Shown here in pieces: positions 44,327 through 56,686 of a stretch of 64,000 bases of DNA. How positions within the stretch are numbered: the stretch's first letter is position 1; each line of letters starts with the position of its first letter. This stretch comes from Aporrectodea caliginosa (lineage: Eukaryota; Annelida; Clitellata; Crassiclitellata; Lumbricidae), in assembly GCA_020284085.1 (NCBI GenBank), contig JACEVL010000934.1:124001-188000 (forward strand). The letters are read 5' to 3'. The notes under the pieces were generated by a model. The model did not search any database. It was not told where the DNA came from and saw only the letters and a program-made list of their open reading frames with translations. The position numbers were made by a program, and so were the translations under genes.

Positions 44327-45030
44327 CCGGGCAATTCGGAGCCGGACAATTCGGAGCGAACTTACGGGGCTCTTACGGCGAACAGACATTTATTTCGTGG
44401 GCTACTTAGGCCTATTTGGTGGCACCAAACAAGCCTTCTCTGAACTTCCAGACCCTGTGAAATAGCAACACCAAAGGCTTTCGGCGATAGTAGGCCTACA
44501 TCTTACCACGCGAATAGAAGATCCTGTGAACTTAAAATTTAAATAGATTAGAACTGTCGGCAATTTATCGTTTTGGCGCTCTAAATCATTCGCTCATTGT
44601 AATTCTTCCTTAAATAGAAGCTGGATCGATTAATTGTTTTCCTCAAATTGAAGTTGGATTGATGAAAATAATTCTCGACTAAAAAGAAGTTGGATGGATG
44701 AAATTTTTTGCTTCAATAGATGACAATAATTCTTGCTTAAATAGAACTTGGATTAGTGGAAAAAATTCTTGGTTAGGCTACATAGAAGTTGGACTGATGA
44801 CAATAATTCTTCCTTAAGCAGAAGTCGTACTGATGAAAAAATTCTTGCTAAAATAGAAGTTGGATTGATTAAATAATTTTTGCTTAAATAGATTTTGGAT
44901 TGATGAGAGTAGGCTACTTCTTGGCCGCTCCCAATTATCCGGCTCCCAATTGTCCCTCCCAAATTTTCCGCTCCGAAATGTCCGCTCCCAATTGTCCGCT
45001 CCCAATTGTCCCGCTCCGAATTGCTCTAGA
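44327..45030. mobile_element. Element with short-repeat terminal arrays and internal minisatellite
   Basis: The left end holds gcaattcggagccggacaattcggagc. The right end (44930-45030) holds at least six units of the opposite-strand form (gctcccaattgtccg and variants), so the termini are inverted arrays. Between them, 44605-44900 carries about eight degenerate copies of a ~36-base unit (ttaaatagaagttggattga, then tgaaaataattcttg). No ORF of note. The same 36-base unit, reversed, fills 57060-57425. Confidence 0.55.
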
Positions 45031-45599
45031 ACCCTGAAGTATATTATTTTCATCAACGCTGAAATACGAGGCCGATGGCAGCGCGTCAATATTATTCAAC
45101 GCTGAATTCCAACATCGGAATTTTGTTCAGCTTCTTTTCCCAAATTGTCAAGGCCAAATAAGACTTAATTAGTGCCGAAAAATAGGCCTATACTGTCATT
45201 TGAATGTCGCCGACAGAGTGAACGGTGCTGTAAATGCTGCCCATCTTTCTTCCAGAACTTAAAACTTTTCAACGCCGCTCCTTTTTGAAAACCAACATAT
45301 TGCTAATTCTATCTTCAGATTTAACCAGATAATTATTATGGTTCCAGCGTACGCGTATCCGCATTGACGTTTCAATAGTGTTCAAACAGGCTGCTGTTCA
45401 ACCCTTATGGTTTATTATTATATTACACAAAATGCATTGCACTTGACATCGTGGGATTGTCGCTACATTGGTGCCATGAACATTATAGATTGTCATGTAT
45501 GCATATAATTCCTGTACAGATGCAGTCATTCGTGTCGATTACGCATCACGGAATCTGACAGAGACAGCTTGAGTCGCGTGAGTCGTTAATGTAGACGAA

Positions 45600-46060
<461 letters not shown>

Positions 46061-46447
46061 TACATGGCAAGATTAATACATTCAAACAAATAAACAAAAA
46101 TGTATGTATACAACCAAAGAATTGAATGAGAGGCTTTATTGTACATCAGGGGAACATAGAGGAAGAAGAGCTAGGGCTAGTCATAGGGGAGAATGAAGGG
46201 TTTGCATACATAGTTATATGTATATGAACGAAACGTCCTACGTGTAACTTCTGAGACTAAATAAAACAGGACTCTAGTGCAAACGAAATAGCAAAAATTA
46301 TACATAGGTCGTAGAGGACTGTACACAGCGACTCTGCTTGTGTACGCCCCATATGTACATGTATGTCCGCTAGTGTGCATGTATGCATGTGTGTATGTAT
46401 GCTTGCTTCTATGTATGTATTTATTTATGATTACATGTATTTATTAT

Positions 46448-46479
<32 letters not shown>

Positions 46480-46879
46480 TGTATGTATGTATGTATGTAT
46501 GATGTATGTATGTATGTGAGATTGTATATAATGCATAGGCCTACATTTACGTATGTAAACCTATGCATTTATATCTGTGTGCATTTCTGTAATAGTATTA
46601 TCTAGGCAGTAATGAATAATGTATTAAACACGACAATGCACGATAATGAAATATCTGCTCTTTGAAAAGATAACTGGATAATGAGTAAATATTAAATCGA
46701 GTGATAACAAGAGCCAATTACATAATGAATTATTATCTCACCTGTCAGGTTGTGTCTCTTACAGCACACGAAAGCGAGTATTCTCTGTGAAAGGAGTCCT
46801 GGAGAAATTCCTCTATTCGACGTGTATTATACAGGTAGGCCTCCTCCTTAGCTGCTCTGGTCTACGTATAATACGACGC

Positions 46880-47310
46880 AGATTGTGTGGGCAATAATGC
46901 GGTACAATCAATGCTGATCGATCTCTCCTCCGTCGGAAGACAGACGTCGACCGTTTCAACTAAACGCTGGCAAATAAGCGCCTCTGCCCTGAACGTCACG
47001 CTCTGCAATGTCCAGCCACGTGTGCGCTGCTCTGTATCGGCGCTTCACGCACGCACCGAAGCGCGCGCGGGCGGGCGGGCGGCCGACTTGGGACGGAGAG
47101 TGAGAGTGAGAAGGGCGGCGGCGGCTAATGAACGGGAGACAGCTGCTGGCAGTCGTCGGAGGGCTCGACCCCGGACACTCGACTGGAAACGATGGCAGAA
47201 CACGTTGGTTGCTCTGTAATCGACGAGGTCACCGGTCAAAGCCGTTCTATTCCCGTTCTCTGTCTGATCGATATATAATACGGAGTCGGAGATCGTAAGT
47301 AGAGAAGACG
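46880..47310 (+). promoter_or_regulatory. CpG-rich segment, possible promoter or first exon
   Basis: The only markedly GC- and CpG-rich stretch in the right half, with gcgcgcgggcgggcgggcgg and aagggcggcggcggc. It runs without stops on the plus strand from 46887 to 47219. A later frame opens at an ATG (47191) with MAEHVGCSVIDEVTGQSRS before a stop. At 47590-47760 an open plus-strand stretch encodes an Ala-rich helix (QMCAATEAAAAAAAKAAHKE) running into CT repeats. No family is recognised. Confidence 0.3.
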
Positions 47311-47754
47311 CCGTGACGATGCAGCTATAATAGGTTAAAGGCCTACACGAAGGTTCGTCGGACAGGCCTACAATAGTTCGGCTCGATCGCTCAAAGGCCT
47401 ATGCATCTTTGCACGCAATCCGAGAGCTTCTACGGGCTTGACTTCCAAGCTGCGGAGAAACAGAAGAAGAGGGAGCAGAAGGAGGAGGAGGAGGAGGAAA
47501 AGGAGGAAGAGAAGGCGATGAATTGAGGCATGCGGGCTCCTTGGAACGGTGGAGGTTAGAGGCATGCGCTGTGCTGAGTCGAATGGCGCATGTGTGCATC
47601 CATAGGTGCGCTGGGGATCTATAGGCAGGAGATGCAAATGTGCGCTGCAACCGAGGCTGCAGCAGCGGCAGCAGCTAAAGCAGCACACAAGGAATGCGAC
47701 AGGCTCAGTCGCCGAATAGACGCCATTGTGTCAACCTGCCATTGTGAAAATGGC

Positions 47755-48123
<369 letters not shown>

Positions 48124-48579
48124 ATGACACACGTGCTATCTGTGTTCTTGCTTCCGTCTGTAGTCAATGCAGACGGCATCGAGATGACTAAATAAACTAT
48201 TGTTAGAATTCTCTTTGTTTCAGTATGAATGTTTTAGGTGTTTTTAGCTGTGCACATATGTAGGCCTACAGTATGTATGCATATGTACATAAAATTATGC
48301 ATGTGTTTATGTATGTATGTGAGTATGTCCTATGTATATGTCTTCGTTTATTGGTATGAAACAGGTAGACACGCCGCTATCTGATACATGTGGTAATAGG
48401 AACGTTTAGAATGAGTGTAGTGTTTTTAGTCATATACAATGTCATATTAGCCTATATCACCGAGAGAGCTTCTATATAGGACTCTAGGGACTGTCTATCG
48501 TCTTTCGGAGGCAATGTGTAGCTATGTGGACGGGGTCGTAGATGATATTTGATGTTTACAACAGGAGGAAATAGTATGT

Positions 48580-48740
48580 ATGTATGTATGTTTGTTTGTA
48601 TGTATGTTTGTATATGTGTGCATATAGAAATGGCCATATACATACATACATAAATTATACATACATGGCTGAATACATACATACATACATACATACATAC
48701 ATACATACATACATACATACATACATAGCATACATACATA
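48580..48740. repeat. (ATGT)n and (CATA)n microsatellites
   Basis: A (TATG)n run at 48575-48615 and its complement-type (CATA)n at 48640-48738 lie close together, so the region can fold into a hairpin. Confidence 0.85.
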
Positions 48741-48744
48741 CAGT

Positions 48745-49166
48745 GCATGACTGTATGTATGGTCTGCATGTCTTTAAGAATAAACTACGTCATTATCTGA
48801 TTCTACAAATTACTTGAATGCTTATCATTTTTTAATTGGGTATGTTAGTTAAGTTATGTTAGCAATGTTCTATTAATTAAGATAGTTCTTGATTGTTGGC
48901 CTTGTATTCCTGTACCTATTTGAACCGGCTGTCATGTGTTATTGTGACTTTCTGTTATCCACAATTACTAGGTGGCTCTATTAGCGGGTCTTCAGTCCCT
49001 TTTGAGTATCCTATTGTCTCCCTCAATAGTCAATTTGCTAATCATGTGATCTGACTGTTTTAAATTACCAGTCTCACGAGCGATGAAAATATTCTGTATC
49101 ACTACCTGTATTTTATTCCCCGGGAGCAATAACACTATTGATTGATTGATTGATTGATTGACTGAC

Positions 49167-49202
<36 letters not shown>

Positions 49203-49204
49203 GC
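48745..49204 (+). mobile_element. Possible retroposon 3' end with (TTGA)n tail
   Basis: A short frame ends LHVFKNKLRHYLILQIT and stop, resembling the F-K-x-K-L-K-x-x-L end of non-LTR reverse-transcriptase ORFs. About 330 bases of 3' UTR-like sequence and a (TTGA)n tail at 49136-49202 follow. The LINE at 49205 begins directly after it. Confidence 0.4.
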
Positions 49205-50935
49205 GTGTAATTGTAGTGTAGCCGACACCCTCGGCTCTCCGTCCTTGGAGTTCCCGTCTAACTGATCTTCGCCTGTCGGTCGTGAAGAAGGTCCCCCCGC
49301 TCCATCATCCTAGCCTCTGCTCAAAAGTCCTGTGAGCTGGATCCCCTACTTGCTTCATTGTTCCAGGACTACATTGACTATCTCCTTCCCTTCCTCATTG
49401 TTCTCTGCAACCGCTCCCTCCAGGAGGGCATTCTACCTCTGTTCCCCGGAAGCAATCGATCGTCTACCCGGTCGTCAAACGTGATGTCTCGCCCTGAACG
49501 ACCCAGCCACCTTCCGTCCAGTTTCTATCGTTTTTTTCATCTAAAAACGTATTGAAATGAAAGGATCGTTTCTGAAAGTTAACTAATTACCTTGTCACTA
49601 ACATTTAGTTACCTGTATGCAAGTGAGGGTTTCCGCATGGGTCATTCTACCGAACCCTGCTGGTACGCCTGCAGTGCCTGCAGCTCTCCAATTGCTATGC
49701 TGTCAATGACAGATCTCAGGTGACCATTCTAGCTCTCTTCGATGTCAGTGCGGCCATCGACACGGTCGACCACGACATTCTTCTTTGCCGCCTCTCCACT
49801 TCCTTCAGACTCCCTCGTGGGTTTCTTGACTCGCTCTCTTCCTTGCTATCCGGTCGCACTGCATGCGTAGTTTTGGACACTAGTAGGTCCACTTGGGTCC
49901 CAACCCAATTTGAACTGCCACAAGGCTCTGTATATATATACCCTTCTGCTGTATATATTCTACACCTCTGACATCAGCACACTATTCACTTCGTTTACGG
50001 ACTACGGAGTGCTGAGCCTGTTATACGTATACGACACCCAGGCCTTCTTGCACACGACTAGCCCTGCTGCTGTATACAGCGGCCGGGGGACCACGCAACG
50101 TCCTGTGGACGCGGTCCCTGCCTGGATGTTGTCAAATTGAATCCGCCTTATAGCGTTCTGGAAACCCAATTCATTTTGACTTTTCAGAGCGTTAAGACAC
50201 TAGACGGTTACTCGACAACAGCTTGACTGGAACGCCCTCTCCTCTAAGTTCCCGCACATGACATTCTCTACATCTGTGCTCAATCAGGAGCTTTCTTTGT
50301 CCCGATACTTTGACTTAGTAGGTCGTAGATGCTTTCACCAGCTTCGCCTACTCCGAGTAATTTAACGCTCTCTGACTTTCAGCGCAGCAGTCACCCTGCT
50401 AATGCATTCGTGCTGAGCTGTCTTGACTACTGCTCTGCCATCTACGCTGGACTTCCACAGGTTCGGATTGAGCGGCTGGATAGGTTTCATCGGACGGCTG
50501 CACGTCTGTTATTGGCGGGTTCACCTAAGCTGGTCGCGTTTCACATTACACGCGGTCGGTTCTACACTGTCACCCTTTCCCCAGCGCATCTCCTTTAGGA
50601 TTCCCCTTGGGTGTGAATCCTTTCTATCTGCGAGCGCTTTGCTGCTCTGTCTCGTCTCACCGTGGTCGCAGCTTCCGATCAGACGCCCACGGAGACCTGG
50701 CTGTTCCTTTAGCTCGCACAGCTACTATGCTACGCCTGGAATTTTCCTTCATTAGCCCAACGACATGGAACTGACTTCCCCTGGAAATGAGTCTCCTCTC
50801 CAGGGTTCCCTCCTTTCCGTTCTATCAGTTGCTCAATACTGTTCTCATCCGGCTGCAGGCCTGGATGGAGAATGCCTCTGAGTAGGGAACTTGAAAGGGC
50901 ACTATATAAATTCCTAATGATTGATTGATGTACAT
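49205..50935 (+). mobile_element. L2/CR1-like LINE, longest copy, disabled
   Basis: Covers most of a reverse transcriptase in broken frames: NRSLQEGILP, then ILALFDVSAAIDTVDHDILL and LLSGRTACVVL. A YVYDTQAF stretch stands in the place of the catalytic Y-x-D-D, then come LDYCSAIYAGLPQVRIERLD, SPTTWN-like and FYQLLNTVL-like regions. The tail is cctctgagtagggaacttga, then aagggcactatataaattcc and (TGAT)n. Several frameshifts and the altered catalytic motif show it is dead. 50936-51285 is AT-rich with no gene. Confidence 0.8.
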
Positions 50936-51285
50936 TGTATGTACACACATGTATGTATGTGTGTATGCGTGTAGATATTTATGTATTGTATGTTAATAAA
51001 AGTGTATATTTAAGAATCAGAGTCGAATCCTGTTAAATACATGTTGTAACTGCTAATGTTAATGCATTCCATGTATTCTGTTAGCTATATGTTCTCATAT
51101 ATATATGGACTTTCATATAACTTCTGTTTATTCTTGTTCATTATATGTATGTATTGTCTGCATATATATACATATATACATGTATGTATAATGCCATTCA
51201 TTATTGCTTCTGTTGTTATAATAATTCTTTTGATCCTGAGAGATCATATGTACCTCGGGTAAGAATAGCAACAATAATTATTGAT

Positions 51286-51569
51286 TCATAAAAAATTACT
51301 CATTATGACATGATAAATTATCTGTAGGCTACCATTGGTGATCATAGTTTGCCTCTCATCTTCGGAACCAGGCGCCGCCACCTTTGACTTTGATTTTGAG
51401 CTCTTGATAGTTCCAGCGCTACCCTTGACAATGTCGCTCTTAAGACCCATTGCTTCACTAAATGATATTGTATTAGAATTTGTATATATGCCGATCCACC
51501 CGAGCCACATCTCTTCATCGATTTGGCCGTACAGAAAACGTTTGTTCTGCAGTTTGATAATTTCCATGT
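51286..51569 (-). CDS. Candidate terminal exon of an unrecognised gene
   Basis: After a ttgtag acceptor at 51570 the minus strand stays open to a TGA at 51286. It encodes EIIKLQNKRFLYGQIDEEMW, then a Ser/Lys-rich run (TIKSSKSKSKVAAPGSEDER). A similar Ser/Lys-rich stretch (SPGSKSDKSGKSRSKSS) lies on the same strand at 53630-53700 just before a gtaagc donor whose phase would fit. That upstream frame is closed by a TGA 5' of it, so the model is incomplete. I recognise no family. Confidence 0.3.
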
Positions 51570-51884
51570 CTACAAAAAATGTACACACAACTCTTAGATA
51601 GTACAGATAAGCTAGATAACACGCTTACAGATGAATTCATCTCCTACAGAGGAAGTTACTGGACCAAATGATATTTCTACAACTCGATCAATATTAGTTG
51701 TAAAATGAAAAGGGTCAAGGTCGTACGGTCGCGTATAATCTACATTTATATTTACACCCAATTCAAACGATGTAGTTATACGTAGAGCCAAGGTCAGATT
51801 GCAGCTGACGTTAATCGTTGAACCTTCTTTTATGTCATCTCTACTGGACCAGTGGCAGTTAAAGCCATTAACGGAGCTCTTAGC

Positions 51885-52115
51885 CATCAATCCGATGTGC
51901 CATAGTTTGTGGCTAACGTGTTATGTTGTCTCAGAGGTCAGAAGTTCGATTCCCTCTCGAGCAAAAAGATGTTACGAGATTTCTGTTTCACTTGCCCCCA
52001 CCTAGCGAACTTAACTATAGTCCACGATGAATACACTCACCGTACACTGTGAGTGGGAAGAACAGACGGCGAGGGAGGGGATTGGCCATCCGCCCTCAAA
52101 TGCATTTTATACTAG
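51885..52115 (+). mobile_element. tRNA-derived SINE (Asp-like family)
   Basis: gaagttcgattccctctcga (B-box), then gagatttctgtttcacttgc, caccgtacactgtgagtggg, and agacggcgagggaggggattggccatccgccct. It shares the whole body with the copy at 62965. It lies between the candidate exon at 51286 and a LINE fragment. Confidence 0.65.
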
Positions 52116-52660
52116 TTTTAACTAGACTTGACTTTTGTAACTCACGTCTCTTTGGTATTATTACGGCGGGGAAAACATCGCATTCTTCAAAACTCTTCTG
52201 CCCGGGTCATAAAAATGACTCCTAACTTCAGCATATAAAGTCCATAATGCATTCGATGCACTGCCTGCCAATTGAGCAGATTCCATTTCAAAATCTGCCT
52301 TACAGTCACAAAGGTACTGCATCTTAACCAACCGACCTACGGTCATCTACCTCCCTTCCATGCTCTCCTTTAAATAGACTGCTCCTCTTTAAAGAGTTTG
52401 CTCTTCTTTTCGCCTTCTTCCTATAATCAATCGCAAGCGTTTTGAGGGAACAATACACCTTGCGATAGCTGTAAGCTGCTGCTGGCATCTGGCGAGTGAG
52501 CAAAAAAGACACACAAATCGGCAGAAAGTGTCTGTAATCCGCATTTCGGCTAAGTGTCTGGTAATTTACTGTAACAGAATTACGCGACTACGTGCCTCTG
52601 TCACAAACCACTATTTCAGATACCTCTCTCCGTGTACTGTATCCTGAAAAAGGGCGGAAA
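52105..52660 (+). mobile_element. LINE fragment of a second CR1-like family
   Basis: Broken frames read LDLTFVTHVS, then KTSHSSKLLCPGHKND, HCLPIEQIPFQNLPYSHK and PTDLRSSTSLP, the L-D-Y-C-N-S-L, L-H-W-L-P-I-x-x-R-I-x-F-K and Y-L-x-D-L-L blocks of a reverse-transcriptase C-terminus. No other feature is seen to 53040. Confidence 0.6.
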
Positions 52661-53039
52661 CGACTGGTCATTGGCCAGGGCAAGCATGCTAAGGCTAAGC
52701 GAAGAGGAATTATGTCTAGTCGATGGTTCGATGGGAAGGAGCTGTGAGTGGATCTCTAAGGATCAGAGAGATGCAGAATAAGAAGGGAGGATTTGGAAGA
52801 TTTGTGGAGTGCTGACTGCCGATACCTGAAAAGTTGAAGGCTTAGTGACGGAGAATTAACGATCTAGCTCTGTAAACCCGTCTCTTAAAGGTAGTCTATA
52901 CACTTGATTATAATACTCAAGTAATGTCTAGACTCCGATGCATTAGAAAGCTCGATGTGCTCGAACTGAGGCACGAAAGCAGGGCACTTTCAAATCCCAA
53001 CACACAGCGGATTGTTAAGTGATTGGCATAGACCTACTG

Positions 53040-53275
53040 GATCGTGTTGTTCCTTTTCTGTCGCAGGACCCACTGCGCCGATTAGTCTTCCTGACCATGT
53101 GAAGAATGCGCCATCTCTGGAAACATTCAAATCACAGCTCAAGACCTTATTTTTTATTTTTTAAAGTAGCATATGACTGTCATTGATTATTTTGAACTCA
53201 CGAACTGCGCCCTTTTCGGCCTCGGCTGAGCTACGGCGCTATATAAATCGTCCTCATTATTATAGCTCTACGCTG
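53040..53275 (+). mobile_element. LINE C-terminus and 3' tail
   Basis: AGPTAPISLPDHVKNAPSLE, then TFKSQLKTLFFIF and stop: the S-L-x-x-F-K-x-x-L-K-T-x-L-F ending. It is followed by cggctgagctacggcgctatataaat and att-rich sequence. The tail resembles but differs from that of the main LINE family. Confidence 0.68.
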
Positions 53276-53764
53276 TCTGCTGCAGAGGCAGTGCCCGACC
53301 AATGGTTCTTCCCAGCAGAAGCATCTTGAAACAGATCCTTTTTATCATCCGTTTATCAGCGTTATAAGCGAGAATAGTCGCGGTAAGGTTAGGTAAGGCC
53401 AAGAAGAATTTTTACATGATTCGTTCTCAAAAAGCGTTGTCTGTGAGTGGAGTTTTCTGAACGAAACATGAACGAAGATGTGGACAATCATCATCTAACG
53501 ATACGGTATCGTTAAAGGATGCATGGTTCGAAAAAGGAGAACTGAATGCACACACTCCGTAGTAAATAAGAAATAAAACATCCCATTTCTAACATCGGAA
53601 GTTGAACTCATCTACTTTAGCCTGCTTACCTACTGAAGATTTACTTCTGGATTTTCCTGACTTATCGGATTTCGATCCAGGGCTTGTCCAATGAACGATG
53701 ATTCGACAACGATTTCACCTGAAGCAATCAGCATTACGAAACCTGCGCTATTGAATTCATTAGA

Positions 53765-53965
53765 ATAGATTAGACTGCCACAGATCACATTAGAGCACAT
53801 AACATTAGATTATATTACATTGGATCACATCAGAGTACATTATGTTGCATTATATCATAATTTATATGACATTATAATATATTGCATCACATTACATTAG
53901 ATTACATTACATTAGATCATATCAGAGCCCATTACTACATTACATTGCATTAGAAAGTATACGGG
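53765..53965. repeat. Degenerate (ACATTAGATT)-type array
   Basis: About 200 bases of imperfect units built from acattagatta, cattggatcacat and cagagtacatt. No telomere-like perfect repeat and no coding frame. Confidence 0.65.
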
Positions 53966-54117
53966 AGGCCCTCATGTGCAATATTTTAAACAGGAAATGG
54001 ACAAATTCCAAGTCTTGACACGGGCCAACACATCGACGTTTCGAAGCCCGATCGATTGATAAGTCGTCAACAGGCAATTATTTGCATAAATGCACATTCG
54101 ATGTTACATACGGGGAC

Positions 54118-54324
54118 CAGTGGCGGCGCCAGAGGGGGATAGGGAGTGTTTAGCCCCCCTAACTGCGGCTCAGCCCCTCCCCAAAAAAGTGGGAAATCAC
54201 TGCCCTCCTAACTGCGGCTCAGCCCCCCAAAAGTGGGAAATCACTGCAAATCACAGGGAGGAGGGACAAAAGGGAAGGGCTTGAAGCTTTAGCCCCCAAA
54301 CCTGAAATCCTGGCGCCTCCACTG
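54118..54324. mobile_element. hAT-type MITE, second copy
   Basis: 207 bases with the same CAGTGGCGGCGCCAG and CTGGCGCCTCCACTG ends as at 30724. It is flanked by exact ACGGGGAC octamers (54110-54117 and 54325-54332). It contains an internal ~50-base duplication (aactgcggctcagcccc...aaaagtgggaaatcactgc), which explains its extra length. Confidence 0.87.
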
Positions 54325-54694
54325 ACGGGGACACAATCATTATAGTGCTGTTGTTATATGGTTGTTGATAATTATTATGAATCCTGTAAGAAAAGACGGC
54401 CATTTTGCTCATAATGGGAATGCATGTGATGAATTAGTTGTCTTGTTCTTGCAAAAGATGCATGATGGAGACTGACTGTCAAGCAAATAATGAGTAGATG
54501 TTGTCATCAGAGCGAAGTAATTGTTAACGATGCGTTCATTAATAGATGCAAACTAAGAAATAAATGAGCGCAAAGTAATTACGTATAAAGATTGAAGAAT
54601 GAAAGCGTATGGAGTAAATAAAAGAAAGCGGAGTCCTAAATATATACAGCATATACATACAGCATATATATACATACAGTATATATATATGTTA

Positions 54695-55642
54695 CAGTGA
54701 ATGTGTATTATCAGGGAATGTGTATATACCCTGAAAAGTTTAGGTTATGTGTATATTCCCTGATTCACTCGGCGAATGTATACATTCCCTGAAAAAACAG
54801 GGTATATACACATACCCTGAAATTTTCGAGTGATTTCTATACACATACCCTGACTACAATAACACATTAAGCCAGATTTCTCTATACACATACCCTGAAA
54901 ATTTCAGGGTTTGTGTAACATCTACTGTTACATTTCACCATGTGTGATAGGCATTTGCCAAACCGGCAGATTACGTTAACCGCCACATCTTAATCGCGGT
55001 TCACAGAGCAATTTCTTCATCTTTGGAGGCGTCAGCATCCAGCAGAAGCTTGTTTTCTCTGAGTTTACATTTGTTTCTGATTTGGTTCTGTTGCCACATC
55101 ACCTGACGCTGGAGAGTTGTCTATACGGTCGAAGTATAATCTGCATGATATCAACTACTGAGTTGATAGGCAACCTCAGCCGCGAGCTTTGTAGACAACG
55201 GACGAAGAGCACAGTATTTGGTCAGATGATTTTGGTATACCATGATCAATTTGTGATGTCCACTAGGCATGGACTGCATATCAATCAGGTCCACTTGTCC
55301 ACGTGAGCCATAGTCCGTCATCACTCGTTATGTTGGCGTACTTGACAGCCAATACATAAAACAAACAGATGATGTACATGCTTCAAAGTTCTTGTGAAAT
55401 GTAACAGTAGATGTTACACATACCCTGAAATTTTCAGGGTATGTGTATAGAAATCTGGCTTAATGTGTTATTGTAAAGCTTTTCAGGGTAAGTGTATAGA
55501 AATCACTCGAAAATTTCAGGGTATATGTATATACCCTGGTTTTTTCAGGGAATGTATACATTCCCCGAGTGAATCAGGGAATATACATATAACCTAAAAA
55601 TTTCAGGGTATATACACATTCCCTGATAATACACATTCACTG
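54695..55642. mobile_element. Non-autonomous element with ~245-bp inverted repeats
   Basis: Arms 54695-54938 and 55394-55642 are near-perfect inverted copies starting CAGTGAATGTGTATTATCAG, flanked by TA (Tc1/mariner-like target). Each arm contains four or more copies of a cataccctgaaa/tttcagggtatg palindrome-like unit. The 455-base centre has a 74-codon open frame (55082-55306) with MSTRHGLHINQVHLST, which I cannot assign. No transposase. Confidence 0.75.
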
Positions 55643-56686
55643 TAACATATATATCTATGGAAAGGCAAAGGAATAGCACAGAGAGATAGACAGCCAGACA
55701 GACACACAAACAGAAGAACGGAGAGGCAGACAGATTGAAGGCAGAAAGCCAGCCATGATGACAAACCAATGTTGGCACTGAACAGCCGGTAATTGTCCTT
55801 CGAAGCAACAGTGTCAAGGTATTGTAACTAGAAGAGTGAATAGGATCGCAGTCAGTTAAATAGGACCACTGAACGATCAAGGAGAAGCATCTGAACCAGA
55901 GTTATCATCTCGTCTTTTATTTTAACCCTGCATCCGAACGAAGCTCGTCTAGTCCGAAGAACAAACTGTTTTGCAAAATTTTAGTCGTCTGCTTCATTTA
56001 CACTGGCTATGCGTCATTGCGTACATCCGAGGTTCTTTGCAGACGTCTATTCCTGAGCTGAGGTATGCGCTTCAAAGTAATGACAATCCAGAGGTCAGGT
56101 ATGCCTGCTACAGATCGTCGCTTCAGATAAAATATAGACAAGATTCACACATTAAGAGACCAAAAAGTGATTTACATGTATAATAACTCCCAGTGATGCT
56201 TGTGTTGCAAGATCTTAAGGCCGAAGAGCAAACACTATCGAACTAAACCAACAATAACACGTCTGTTAAAATACTAGTTACATGTATGTAGTGGACTACT
56301 TAGGAGAAAATAAAAAAACCAATAGACTGAAAACTGTGATGACTGCGGAATATTAGTACCGAATGCATTTATGGTCTATTGTTCATCGTAAATTTGCAAT
56401 ATTTTTGCGTCATATACTGGCTATAAACATTTCCCAGAACCTTAACTTGGAACAGATGGAATATGCTATTTAGGATCATTTCCACGAAAATGGCTCCAGA
56501 AACAGCCACGCGGACTGAGCGGTCAAGCGGTCATTTTTTTCTGTTTGTTTATCGCATTTCTTGTTTACATAGCTGAAAAATGAGCTCAAGCGAGGCAAAG
56601 AAACTGCACAGAATGATGGAGAAGTGAGAGCTAGATTGAGAGTGGGTGTGGTAGGAAGTTATGCACAGAAGCGGCAAGGGCGTAAC
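55643..56686. other. No gene recognised
   Basis: Unique-looking AT-rich DNA with scattered short ORFs, none with family features. It includes the plus-strand frame 55971-56183, which resembles nothing known to me. Confidence 0.4.
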
